Positions 10,617 to 21,160 of a DNA stretch of 64,000 nt are shown piece by piece (position 1 is the stretch's first letter; each line of letters opens with the position of its first letter). The stretch is from positions 22,662,613-22,726,612 of the forward strand of contig NC_016135.3 of assembly GCF_000005505.3 (NCBI RefSeq). The letters run 5' to 3'. The stretch is from Brachypodium distachyon. Its lineage: Eukaryota; Streptophyta; Magnoliopsida; Poales; Poaceae. The notes beneath the pieces were generated by a model. The model saw only the letters and a program-made list of their open reading frames with translations. It made no database searches and was not told where the DNA came from. A program made the position numbers and the translations under genes.

Positions 10617-10638
10617 CTTGAAGCCTTTTGTAGAGTAG

Positions 10639-10893
10639 ATCGGGTGCGCGACCAGCGCTCCCGATGGGAGTAGCCCCCGAGTCCGGTTGCGACTGTAAGG
10701 AGTCGTGACGGGACTCAAATTGTAATTGCTGAGGCTTGCACCTTTGTAATGAAATTCCTTGTTTGCTTGCCATTGAGTCCAGTTTTGACGAATCTTGAGT
10801 TGCGAGTCTTGAATGAGGCTTGATGACCGAGGGCTCCCGATGGGAGTAACTCGGGTGCGCGATCAGCGCTCCCGATGGGAGTAGCCCTCGGGT
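10639..10893. repeat. Two dispersed copies of a 45-bp GC-rich unit
   Basis: A unit containing CAGCGCTCCCGATGGGAGTA occurs at about 10639-10683 and again at about 10849-10893, with a partial copy near 10829. Each copy holds the small inverted repeat CTCCC-GAT-GGGAG. It lies between the antisense ORF and the tandem arrays. Confidence 0.75.
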
Positions 10894-10956
10894 CTGTGCG
10901 TAACTGCTTGCAGTTGGGGAGAGACCCAAATTCTTCAGTGTCAGAACTTGCTTGAT

Positions 10957-11216
10957 GAGTCGATTGGGCGTAGCCCCCGAGTGAGGGGTGCGGCCAAGAC
11001 TATTAGGTGAGTCGATTGGGTGGAGCCCCAGAGTGAGGGGTGCGGCCAAGATTATTAGGTGAGTCGATTGGGCAGAGCCCCCGAGTGAGGGGTGCGGCCA
11101 AGACTATTAGGTGAGTCGATTGGGCAGAGCCCCCGAGTGAGGGGTGCGGCCAAGACTATTAGGTGAGTCGATTGGGCGGAGCCCCCGAGTGAGGGGTGCG
11201 GCCAAGACTATTAGTT
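10957..11216. repeat. Tandem array, five 52-bp units
   Basis: Five head-to-tail units begin GAGTCGATTGGGC and end CTATTAGGT, exactly 52 bp each, with only a few substitutions. They lie in the pol-to-3'-LTR interval of the Tat element, where this lineage often carries tandem repeats. Confidence 0.95.
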
Positions 11217-11718
11217 GAGTCGATTGAACAGGGCACCGACGGATCGGGTGCATTCAAGACTGTTAGATGAGTCGACAGGACGCACCCCCGAGTGTTGGGT
11301 GTATCCAAGTCTTAGTTGAGTCGATTGAACAGGGTACCGACGGATCGGGTGCGTTCAAGACTGTTAGATGAGTCGACGGGACGCAGCCCCCGATTGTTGG
11401 GTGCGTCCAAGTCTTAGTTGAGTCGATTGAACAGGCACCGATGGGTCGGGTGCGTTCAAGACTGTTAGATGAGTCGACGGGATGCAGCCCCCGAGTGTTG
11501 GGTGCGTCCAAGTCTTAGTTGAGTCGATTGAACAGGGCACCGACGGATCGGGTGCGTTCAAGACTGTTAGATGAATCGAAGGGATGCAGCCCCCGAGTGT
11601 TGGGTGCGTCCAAGTCTTTGTTGAGTCGATTGAACAAGGCACCGACGGATCGGGTGCGTTCAAGAGTGTTAGATGAGTCGACGGGACACAGCCCCCGAGT
11701 GTTGGGTGCGTCCAAGTC
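11217..11718. repeat. Tandem array, five 101/102-bp dimeric units
   Basis: Five units of 101-102 bp each consist of two diverged halves, one beginning GAGTCGATTGAACAGG and one beginning GAGTCGACGGGACGC. Both halves are related to the adjacent 52-bp unit, so the whole 10957-11718 block is about 15 related monomers with a switch to a dimeric period. Confidence 0.93.
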
Positions 11719-11850
11719 CACAAACCCATCTCTGAGTAAAGAGGAAAGGTTATTACTTTATTGAGTACCGGAGTACACTTAAAAAGGAAAAAGCATTAAA
11801 GCTAAAAAAAAAAGAAAAGGGGTAAAAATTGAGATGAAGCTATAGAGCTC

Positions 11851-12960
11851 TTAGGCGTAGAAACGCCGCAGTTGTGGAACGTTCCAAGGCCTGTTGTAGG
11901 TTACGCCGGTCTTCATATCTTTGAGATAGTATGCGCCACCAGGCACCACTTTCGTGATCACGTAGGGTCCCTCCCCAGGGGACTCAAGTTTATGATGCCC
12001 TTTCAGCTTGAGTCGAAGGACCAAGTCGCCTTCAACAAAGGAGCGGGGGCGCAGTCGATGGTTGTGGTAATTGTGCAGGCTCTGCTGGTAGACAGCTGCG
12101 CGAGCCAGGGCGATATCACGAGCCTCATCGACTGCATCGAGGGCGTCCTCCATTGGCATGTCGACGTCAGGACCGGAGTAAGCCGTGACTCGAGGTGCGT
12201 TGAACCTGACGTCAGAAGGGAGGACGGCCTCGGCGTCGTACACCATGAAGAACGGTGTAAATTTTGTGCAGCCGTTTGGAGGTGTCCGCAAGCTCCATAG
12301 GACGGAGGGCAGCTCCTCAACCCAGGCTCCAGCTGCTCAGTACAGGGGAGTCATGAGTCGTTTCTTGATTCTAGTGGTAAGGACGCGGTTGGCCTTTTCG
12401 ACTTGACCGTTGGTTTTGGGGTGCGACACAGAGGCGTAGTTGAGGTGTATCCCCATCTTCTCACAGAAGTCTTGAAACTCGTTGGAGATGAAGTTGGAGC
12501 CATTGTCCGCGATGATGCTGTGCGGAACTCTGAAGCGGAAAACGATCGAGCGGAAGAAAGTAACGGCAGTCGTGCCCGCTTGGTTGGTAACCGGCATAGC
12601 CTCGATCCATTTGGAGAATTTGTTGATGGCGACCAGGAGTAGGGTGTGGCCACCCTCCTTCGATTTACGTAGTGGACCCACCATGTCGAGTCCCCACTGG
12701 GCGAAAGGCCAGCCCAAGGGGATTATCTTCAGTTCCATGGTGGGCGCGTGCGGTTTGCAGGCGAACATCTGACATGCCTCGCAATGTGTCACAATGTTGG
12801 CGGCGTCACGCAGCGCTGTTGGCCAGTAGAATCCGGCTCGGAATGCCTTTGCCGCGATTGCGCGGCTGCTGGCGTGATGTCCACAGGTGCCTTGGTGGAC
12901 GTCAAGTAATAGCTCACGTCCTTCTTCGGGTACGATGCAACGTTGCACTACGCCGGTGAC
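11851..12960 (-). pseudogene. Integrase of the Tat element, broken
   Basis: The N-terminal HHCC zinc region is visible (DVHQGTCGHHASSR, then CEACQ). The catalytic core follows with the first Asp in GLDMVGP, the second in SIIADNGSNF and the Glu in TNGQVEKANR. The C-terminal part reads LKGHHKLESPGEGPY and ends WNVPQLRRFYA. One in-frame TGA at 12339-12337 separates the core from the C-terminal part. No chromodomain follows, as expected for Tat. Confidence 0.88.
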
Positions 12961-12969
12961 GCTTCGCTT

Positions 12970-14145
12970 CTAGAGTTCTCCCTCAATGATGGTAAAGACC
13001 GAGCGTCGTACAATGCGACGAGCCTCGGCCACATCATCGGGAAGCTCCTGCCGTGTCATGTACGCTATGAACGGCTGCATCCAGGTTGGCTCGACCATGA
13101 GGACCTTGTCCGACTCCTCTTCACCGCTTGCAACCTCTGGGGTGGCTGGTGTTTGTGAGTCGACGAGATCAGGGTCGAGTGCGACTCCTTTGCTCGATGA
13201 AGGCTTGGGTTTTGGTGCACCCTTTTCGTTGATGGATCGACTCCAGGAACACTGCTGGCGGGACGAGTGCTCGAGTGGAGCCGAGGTTGGACAAGGGGTC
13301 GGCCTCGTCATTACTGGCACGGCCATTATGACGAAGCTCGCAACCTTCAAATTGCGCCTCCAGCGCGTTGTATGCCTCGCGATAGGCGATCATTCTCTCG
13401 GAGACAGCGTCGCACATTTTCATTGTTTGCTGAACAACCAGGTAGGAGTCGTCGTAGATCATGAGTCGAGTAGCACCGCAGGCTCTGACCATGCGCATGC
13501 CATGTAGAAGCGCTTCGTACTCAGCCTCATTGTTGGAGGGGTTACGAAAATGCATTTGGAGCACATAGCACAGCCGGTCGCCCCTGGGTGAGATTAGGAC
13601 GATGCCAACGCCAGCTCCTTCGTGCCTCTTAGACCCGTCAAAGTATATCGTCCATGAGCTGGACATGTCAGGCGGACCTAGAGTCTGGGCCTCTGTCCAC
13701 TCTGCGATAAAGTCAGGGAGGACTTGAGACTTGATGGATTTCCTCCGCTCGTAAGTTATGTTACGAGGGGAGAGCTCGATACCCCATTCGGCGACTCGTC
13801 CAGTCGCCTCCGGATTGTTGAGTATATTGGCTAGCGGCGCCTTGCTGACCACCACGATCGGGTGATCGAAGTAGTGCCGGAGCTTACGCGCTGTCATAAA
13901 GACGCCGTATGCTAGCTTCTGGTAATGCGGGTAGCGCTGCTTGGTCGGAGATAGGACCTCGCTGAGGTAATAGACAGGACGTTGGACGCCGTGAGTCTTG
14001 CCTTCTTCGGGTCGCTCGACGATGATGGCCGTACTGACCACCTGAGTGGTGGCTGCGATGTAAAGCAGTAATTGTTCATCTTCTCGGGGTGCTACGAGCA
14101 CCGGAGAAGTCGACAACAACTTTTTCAGGTCGGCGAAAGCTGCGC
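12970..14145 (-). pseudogene. RNase H and second (archaeal-type) RNase H of the Tat element
   Basis: The first part matches the RT-linked RNase H region (LLLYIAATTQVVS, RPVYYLSEVLSPTKQRYPHYQ, KLRHYFDHPIVVV). A second RNase H follows with WTIYFDGSKRHEGAGVGIV, NNEAEYEALLHGM and LMIYDDSYLVV, giving the Asp-Glu-Asp catalytic set. This dual arrangement is diagnostic of the Tat lineage. A frameshift near 13215 and a TAG near 12972 break the frame before integrase. RT, which should precede this segment, is missing. Confidence 0.87.
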
Positions 14146-14148
14146 TGA

Positions 14149-15045
14149 TTAGTTATTGACCGATTCATCCCGCGTAGGGTATCGGCATAGATGATGTTGA
14201 GGCCACTGCCTCCGTCGATGAATACTTTGTTCATCACGTAGCCACCGATCTGGGCGTCGAGTACCAGAGCAGCATGTCCGGGGGACTCGAGGCGGATGAT
14301 CTTCTCTAGAGAAGGTGATCTCGGTTTCCGACCAATCGAGGAACTCAGGCATGGCTGGCGGTGCAGTGGCGGCCATGTGCACCTGTCTGCAGATTAGCTT
14401 TTGAGCCCGATTGGTCGGCCTTCCTTTCTGGATCATGTTGACGAGAGCGATCGGGTCGGGATACTGTCTGAGTATGACTCGATCGTCGTGGCGACTGCTC
14501 TCCCGGTGCGAGTCGCACTCTTCAGGAGGGCAGTCGGTCCGTGGTGTTTGCGCGTCATGGTCAGCAATTTCCACGGAGGATTGAATAGCGTTGCCCTGAG
14601 GTTTCGGGTCGTTGCCGTTGCGGCAACTTCCTTGATCAGAGCAGTCGCCAGCGTCGCTAGGGATGGTGCTTCCTGCTGGAGAGGATTGATCTGATCCAGT
14701 AGAGACCAGATCAGGGTCCATCTCCCAGACGCCACTGGGACGTGAGAGATCGGATGACGAGAGCAATCTGACCGTAACGTAGGGTCGTAGCTCTTCCAGT
14801 AGGGGCGTGATGAGATCCGGGAATTGCAGGATTCCAGTCCCATCGGCCCGTATGCGGTAATCTCCGAACGTGAGATCAGTGCCAGACTGAAGCGAGTCGA
14901 AGGCCGCACGTCTGGCTGGCGGGTGAGCGGTGAAGTGGAAGGAGCCGAGAGTCATCGACTCCGCCTGAGTCGATGACTCGCCCGATGAAGATGAGGCCGC
15001 TGGAATCGTGGATCCGACACACGTCTTCCCCACGGTCGGCGCTAA
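14149..15045 (-). pseudogene. Leader, gag remnant and protease of the Tat element
   Basis: Downstream of the LTR the minus strand encodes a low-complexity segment, then MIQKGRPTNRAQKLICRQVH and PEFLDWSETEITFSREDHPP, which in Tat elements lie between Gag and protease. After a frameshift near 14280 the next frame gives the retropepsin core with DGGSG (in VFIDGGSGLNIIYADTLRG). The Gag core is deleted. The protease runs straight into RNase H sequence at about 14119-14155. Confidence 0.75.
15029..15045 (-). other. Putative primer-binding site of the Tat element
   Basis: Immediately inside the LTR the minus strand reads TTAGCGCCGACCGTGGG. GCGCCGACCGTGG-like sequences stand at this place in many grass Tat elements. 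I do not assign the tRNA. Confidence 0.55.
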
Positions 15046-15566
15046 TGACGAAGGGTTACATTCAACAATGCCCATGTTGATGAGCTTTAGATCAGAGAGA
15101 AGACACGTAGCGTGCGTATCGGCGACTCCGTCGGCTAACAAGGACACAAGGGACACGATTTACCCAGGTTCAGGGCCCTCGGAAGATAATACCCCTACGT
15201 CTTGCTTGTCTGTTCTTGATATTGATGGCGAGATTACAATCGAGCCGCTGGGGCTATGGTGCGCAGAGTTGATTTGGTGTGGATGGGTGTATGCAAGAGG
15301 CTTGCTTGTTGGCTACGGCGTGCTCGTGGGTGTTCGATCCTCTTGGCTCCCCCCTCCTAGTCCTTTATATATGGAGGAGTCTAGGTCTCAGGGAGAGTCC
15401 AAGCCCACTACAATGGTAAGATATGCCAAGTTTAAAGCTTTCTTATCTCGAGTCGTCGAGATTGGCATGTTGACTCCAGGAGTTTTAGTGGTCCACCTCA
15501 TGGACCCTGTGGTGTGCCATGACGGGTATCTTCGAGTTGAGTACGTGATTAGTCGTAACCACGTCA
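15046..15566 (-). mobile_element. Tat-element LTR (521 bp)
   Basis: The LTR runs TGACGAAGG...CCACGTCA on the plus strand. In element sense it has a TATA box (ATATATAAAGG, from plus 15362-15374). It is about 490 bp of clear similarity, in inverted orientation, to 17168-17660. The left side carries the putative primer site and the right side a PPT-like AGCTAGGGGCACTGT (minus strand), so this LTR may be shared by two elements. Confidence 0.85.
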
Positions 15567-17167
15567 ACAGTGCCCCTAGCTGTCAGGCTAGACTGCGCCC
15601 AGGTCATTTCAATTGACCAAGGGTGACTCTCCATATTACAAGGTACGTCACCGGTGATGATTTTCACCCAGCATTACTTCTTCGACTCGACAATCGATTC
15701 TATTATCTGTTCACACAGCACTTCGACTCATGATTGAGTCAATTGACTCTTGAGTCATCACCTTCGACTCCAAGCAGTCGAAGAGCTTGTGCATTTTGTC
15801 AAAAAGGGTTGCATCTGTTGCATAAAAACACCCACTATGCCATGTCCATGACATGCGAGTTGATTGTTCACAATCGAAAAAATACCTTTGAGTCATGCCC
15901 GCTGCGGTTAAGCACTCAAAGCTACGCTCATTGCGTACAACTGAGTCTCCAGGATCTAATTCTTGAGCCTGAAGTCGCACCAGCTGCGTCACCTCAGTTA
16001 ATATGCGCTCATTGCGTACTAATAAGCCTTTAGGGTCTTACCCTTGAGCCTAGAGTCACACCAGCTGCGTAACTCTAGTTTATCCATGCTCATTGCATGA
16101 AGGTAAGTCACTTCAATGGGCCTGGAGCCGCACCAGCTGCGCAACTACAGTTTATCCATGCTCATTGCATGAAGGTAAGCCCCTTCAATGGGCCTGGAGT
16201 CACACCAGCTGCGATACTCTAGTTTATCCGTGCTCATTGCATGAAGATAAGACCCATGGATCATGTACTGGGCCTAGAACCGCACCAGCTGCGTTGTTCT
16301 AGTAATCCACATTCATTATGTGAAGATAAGACCTGTTATCAGGCCTGGATGCGCATCAACTGTGTTAATCTAGAAAGCTTCGACTCAGGGAACACTCCCT
16401 ATCCACACTCATTGTGTGAAGATAAGACTTATTATCAAGCCTAGATACGCATCAACTGCGTTTATCTAGAAAGTTTCGACTTGAGAATCATTTCCTACAT
16501 ACCACGCTCATCGTGTGAAGATAAGTCCTATTACTAGGCCTGGTTATGCATCAACTGCACATTATCCAGTAAATACCCTCTACGGGACTTCTCCGTCATT
16601 CACGTTCATAACGTGGCGACTCATAGGTTCTCTGTTGAGCCAAGGAAACGCACCAGCTGCGTGCCCAATTATGCTCACAGCATTAAAATCATGATTCCTC
16701 ACATACGAGTCGAGTACGTGAAACGTGAAAACTGGAATTCGACTTCGTAAGACCCCATGGGCTGAGTCGAAACTCGCCAGGTCCGAGTCCGGGGACTCGA
16801 GCTTGAAGGAGCTAATTTAGCCTTTTCCCTAGTGCAATTGGCTGGATTCGACTCAACGAGAATTCCAGGCATATTATGCATTATCCCTATGACTCAAGCT
16901 TCAATCAAGGATTCAGTGCACTTCTGAATCAGTAGCTTCTCAGCTATTCATTGGTTTCTCAGCTGCCTATCGTCACATATAGTGATATAACTCAAGGCTC
17001 AAGCACTCTTTACGAGTCAGTCCTTCATCATTTGAAGTACACGCATCAACTCGACGCACTACCGAGTCAACAAGTCCATCAGCTGCAACCGGCTCGACTC
17101 AAGATGGATGGAATCTTTATGAAGTCCCTACTCAAGTCTACGACTCAACTAGGCACTTGGGGCCTAC
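15567..17167. mobile_element. 3' region(s) of Tat elements between two inverted LTRs
   Basis: No coding domain is seen. The interval is rich in GACTC/GAGTCG words, like the tandem-repeat region of the neighbouring Tat element, and holds a decayed tandem array (15905-16650). At its right end the plus strand reads ACTTGGGGCCTAC just before the LTR start TGACG, which is a PPT-like context. It is best read as the pol-to-3'-LTR segment of another Tat element, or of two meeting head to head. Confidence 0.6.
15905..16650. repeat. Degenerate tandem array, units of about 72-97 bp
   Basis: About nine units share GCTCATTGCATGAAGRTAAG, then GCCTGGA, then the inverted repeat CGCACCAGCTGCG. Clear unit starts lie near 15925, 16007, 16086, 16158, 16231, 16309, 16406 and 16502. 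Left units are more alike than right units. Confidence 0.85.
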
Positions 17168-17660
17168 TGACGTGGTTATGACTAATCACGTACTCAACTC
17201 AAGGATACCCATCATGGCCCACCACGGGGTCCATGAGGTGAACGACTACAACTCCTGGAGTCAACATGCCATTCTCGACGACTGGAGATAAGGAAGCTTT
17301 AAACATAGCATATCTCATCATTGTAATGGGCTTGGACTCTCCCTGAGACCTAGACTCCTGCATACATAAAGGACCAGGAGGGCGGAGCCAAGAACAACGA
17401 ACGACGAACACACCCATACACTCTCTGCCAGATCTACTCTGCGCACCATAGCCCCAACGGCTCCATTGTAATCTCTCCATCGATATCAAGATCAGACAAG
17501 CAGGACGTAAGGATATTACCTTTCGAGGGCCCTGAACCTGGGTAAAATCGTGTCCCCTGTGTCCTTGTTAGCCGACGGAGTTGCCGATACACATGCTACG
17601 TGTCTTCTCCCTGATCTAAAGCTCATCAACATGGGCATTGTCAAAGGTGACCCTTCGTCA
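17168..17660 (+). mobile_element. Tat LTR in inverted orientation (493 bp)
   Basis: It starts TGACGTGG and ends CCTTCGTCA, and is the reverse complement of the LTR at 15046-15566 with moderate divergence. A TATA-like ACATAAAGG is at 17362-17371 and a PPT-like sequence lies directly left of it. No primer-binding site lies to its right (GCGAAGAAAGCG), so this is a 3' LTR facing host DNA. Confidence 0.8.
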
Positions 17661-17870
17661 GCGAAGAAAGCGAGAGGGAGGCGAATGGGCAGAGGGAAAC
17701 AAAGGAGAAGTTCATGGGGCCCAGCGCGAGTCACGATGCGGCGGCCCGCAGAGGAGAGGGAGGCGGTGGTGCGCACGGGAAGAAAGCAAGAGGGAGGTGA
17801 ACAGGGCAGAGAGAGATGAAGGAGGAAGTTGGTGGCCCCCCACTCGCGATTCGTGACGGGGCTTCGACCA
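17661..17870. repeat. Imperfect 120-bp tandem duplication
   Basis: Two purine-rich units begin GAAGAAAGCGAGAGGGAGG (17663) and GAAGAAAGCAAGAGGGAGG (about 17780), each ending near a GTCACGATGCGG/GTGACGGGG-type sequence. No gene is recognised. Confidence 0.7.
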
Positions 17871-18680
17871 CCCGTGGCAGAGCTACGCGTAAGAGGTTTT
17901 CCATATAATATAATACACTTGCATGAAATTGTGATATTATCAATGTTTTGATGCGTCGATTCGTAGCAACGCACGGAACCTTAGTAGTTATTATGATTTG
18001 TAACTACATGTGTTTACAATCAACAATTTGATTGCACAGAAGAAAGGGAAAAATAAGTTCATGAATGCAATGCAGTCAAAGCTTAAGACTATATTAGTTG
18101 AGATAATCACTAGCATTAGTTAAGGGCGCGGCAAAGCTCGCATATCCAGCTAGTGATAATTGGTCTGCCAACTCGTCGCGTACGCTCAGCTTGCCCCTGT
18201 ATAATCAATTGCCCACCAACTGAGGGTCCTATTATCAAATTCTCAAACAATTTCTAGCTTTGGTGGCAAAGAAGGAAGGCCGCAGCGCGAGGCCAGCCGT
18301 GGTGACAAGGCTACCAGCAGCGAGGATCTTGCTACGTGGCGAAAGCCATTCCAAGAAACCATTTTTATGGATATGTCATACCGGGATTTTTCAGTTTCAC
18401 GCTGCATATGGCAGGTATTCTTAGCTGAGCCATATAACTAGCAACTCGCTTATATCCACCAGAATAAAACAGTTGCTTTCAAGAATAAAAGCAGCAAGAC
18501 AAAATAACATTTGGCATCACGAAATGTTTTTGTATAGCACGACGACTAATTAGTCAAACAATAATACTTCACACAACATAACTTAGTCGTTACACAAATA
18601 GTGGGACATCTTACATAGCTAGGTGGTCGACATACAGCTGCTTCAACATTTTAACAAACCACCATAGCAGTCCATAAAAT
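17871..18680. other. Intergenic, downstream of the first DUF6598 gene
   Basis: Mixed AT-rich sequence with no coding frame or recognisable element. It contains a CGTAGCAACGCACGG motif near 17964-17978 of the kind found at ends of several grass repeats, but no partner end is visible. The 3' untranslated region of the gene on the minus strand must lie at about 18500-18680. Confidence 0.6.
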
Positions 18681-20942
18681 TCACTCCTGGCCAACATATC
18701 CCTCTATTGAAACATCCATCTTGTCCCAGACAAGGCCAGACCAAGCAACACTAATCTCCAACCTAGAGTCGCCAATGACACAAGTAGCCAGACTGATGTT
18801 GCAATGTTTGGGAGTGAAGTAGACATGAGCTTGGGCACCAATACTACCAGACAGCGAGTAGGCTTGTACCACAACTTTCAGACTTTCTTGTAACTTTACC
18901 GAAACAACATGCCTTGATGGATTAAGGTAACCATTTGATCCTACATGCATTTTCTCACCATAAGAATCAAGCAACACAACTTGCCTAGATTTGCCTTGGC
19001 TATCAATGGCTCCATCTTCCTTATGTGATGATGAGGAGCAAACAACTCGACTTCCAAATTCAAAAGGCCATACCCCTTCAACAACATGAACACCCAAGAT
19101 AGTGCCTTGGACCGTTGTCTCAACTAGCTCAAGGCTCATCTCTGCTGTGCAAAGGCGGTCGTGGAAGAAAGTGGTACAACCAATACCGAAGTAATGCAAC
19201 ATATGACTGATCAATACAGTCCCGTCCTCTGTCCCATCCTTTATTTTTAGTTCGAATTCAAAATCAACAGGGTCAAAAGCCACTATTGCACGAGATGGGC
19301 CAGTCAAGCACAAAAAAGGATCCTGCAAGCATCATTATACTTGATTGCAACGAACAAAAGAACACAGATGCAAGAAAAACAAAAGAAAAATAAACAGAAA
19401 ATTGTACATACCTCTAGGGTGAGTTTTTGACATTTAGCCTTTGGCCGGCAGAACAGAAGATTGCGGTTGCGATCAACAGTGTCTCGGGCAGCAACCACAC
19501 CATACACATAGAGTGGCCAGTTCAAGTTGCCTCTTATTTCAACAATTTTGATGGAGTAGATCTGCAAGGCAACCCCAGTGACAGAAGACGATGGGATACG
19601 TCCAGGTGTGCAGTGTGTAAAGTGCATAGGACTCAATGTGGCTGCAGAGCAAAGCAAAGCATATACCATTAGAATGACCTGAATTACGAAATAAGGCAAA
19701 TTAAACCTGTCCTCTTCCGTTCCGTTATACAAGGAGGAGGGGAGTGATCTGCTTGCATTGCTTAACACTAATTACTAAATAAGGCAAACCAGAACCATTC
19801 TCTTCCTTTCCCTAATATGAGGAAGCATTGATCTGCTTGAGTCATGCATTGAGAGAAGGAAGCAAACTGAATAAAACAAATTAAGTTAAGCAAAATAATC
19901 AGCATGCATGCTTACTTGTATCTACGAAGCCACCACACCGCCCAAACTTGCTGCCCCATGTAGATTCCCAGGCAACACGCAGATCAGCAAAAGTTTTCTC
20001 ATCCACTTCAGTCTCCTCCTCCTCCTCCTCCTCATCATCATCATCATCATCATCATCATCAACTATGAACTCATAACTGGCAGGAAGTTTTATGTAATCT
20101 TTAGAGATCTGCATGAATTGGGACTCAACCAGCTCGGTTATGAATTCAGTCTCCTCCTTATCACCCCCTTCGGTAACTTCCACGAAATCCTTGGTGATCC
20201 GCATTAACTTCGATGTCACTTCAACCAACTGGTTTGCCTTGTACAAGGAGATGGGAACGCTGACTTCCCTCATAATATATGGCACAGAAAGCATCTGGTA
20301 CCCCAACTCCTCCAGGTCATGCAAGATAGAATTGATGCAGTTCCTGAGCTCTTCCTCTTCCCAAACACCCAAGGGCAAATATACCTGCTCCAAGTTGGAC
20401 ACAGATTTGGAGGCTGGTTTGATTTTGCTCGAGGCCATCCCCCTCTGGACAGACACCTCGGACATCAGCTCGGAGATTGAACTGACTTGGGAGCTCATAC
20501 TCTGCTTCTCGAAACTACTACAAGAGTTAGACGGATCTATGCTCCCCTGGTCGGCCAAATACTCCTTTCCACTGACATGCCTACTTATCAAAGTCGGATT
20601 CTCAATCAGATATTTCCGGGCCTTCTCAATAATTCCATCGATCTCCGCCGACCTCACATTTCCCTGCTCCTTCTCTTTCAGATATTTCAGGGCCCTCTCC
20701 CTCTTTTTAGCGATCTTCTCCGATCTCTCCTTTCGAGCGATAGCAATCCCCGCCAATCTCTTATTTTCAGCGATCTTCGCCAACCTCCGGGACTTGATCT
20801 GGCTCTTCAGCAACGTGGTCTCCCTCCTCAACATCTCACGGTGGCGACGAAGAGAGTCGACTAAATCTTTGCGCTCCCGACCCGTGCTCAGGATTTTGTA
20901 TTGCCCTCCCACCTGCTTTTCGGATCTCTTGATCATCTCCAT
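18681..20942 (-). CDS. DUF6598-domain protein, three exons
   Basis: Exons are 20942-19916, 19641-19412 and 19322-18681, with GT-AG introns (GTAAGC...TGCAG; GTATGT...TGCAG) and consistent phases, giving 632 residues. Residues 1-110 are very basic and probably coiled coil (KSRRLAKIAENKRLAG, KERSEKIAKKRERALKYLKE). Residues about 295-310 are a pure Asp/Glu run. From about 340 to the end lies DUF6598, with TPGRIPSSSVTGVALQIYSI, WPLYVYGVVAARDTVDRNRN and [23 protein letters not shown]. The role of DUF6598 is unknown. The start is the first in-frame ATG; upstream lies a tandem duplication of the 5' coding region that adds an upstream frame. The frame stays open 60 bases upstream of this ATG, so a longer protein cannot be excluded. 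It is paralogous to 49027-50853, which shares both intron positions. Confidence 0.88.
20013..20061. repeat. Trinucleotide repeat coding an Asp/Glu run
   Basis: (CTC)n then (ATC)n on the plus strand gives nine Asp followed by seven Glu codons in the DUF6598 gene on the minus strand. Confidence 0.95.
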
Positions 20943-21160
20943 CTCAAAAGGCGTCAAGCCTTCGATCTGTAGGGGTGGCGACGACGGGACGGGGGGGGAC
21001 ACGGTGGCGACGAAGAGAGTCGTCTAAATCTTTGCGCTCCCGACCCGTGCTCAGGATTTTGTATTGCCCTCCCACCTGCTTTTCGGATCCCTTAATCATC
21101 TCCATCTCAAAAGGCGTCAAGCCTTCGATCAGTAGGGGTGGTGACGACGGGACGGGGGTG
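20838..21160. repeat. 163-bp tandem duplication over the 5' end of the DUF6598 gene
   Basis: ACGGTGGCGACGAAGAGAGT at 20838 recurs at 21001, and the following 150 bases are about 95 percent identical. The unit contains the start codon and first 30 or so codons. Because 163 is not a multiple of three, the upstream copy is out of frame with the gene. Confidence 0.95.

Larger units (their letters stand above)
10330..15566 (-). mobile_element. Deleted Tat-lineage Ty3/gypsy element
   Basis: Reading leftwards from the 5' LTR (15046-15566): a putative primer-binding site, leader/gag remnant, protease, RNase H plus a second (archaeal-type) RNase H, integrase without a chromodomain, tandem repeats, and the end of an antisense extra ORF. 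The second RNase H and the antisense ORF between pol and the 3' LTR mark the Tat lineage. Reverse transcriptase and most of gag are absent, and the 3' LTR is missing because chromovirus LTR sequence begins at 10329. It is non-autonomous and decayed. Confidence 0.85.

Noticed and set aside
10957..11718. CRISPR-like array
   Set aside because: Units are contiguous without unique spacers and lie in a plant retroelement; this is an ordinary tandem repeat.
17960..17990. Helitron 3' end (CGTAGCAACGCACGG...TAGT)
   Set aside because: There is no hairpin followed by CTRR and no partner 5' TC end, so the call is not supported.
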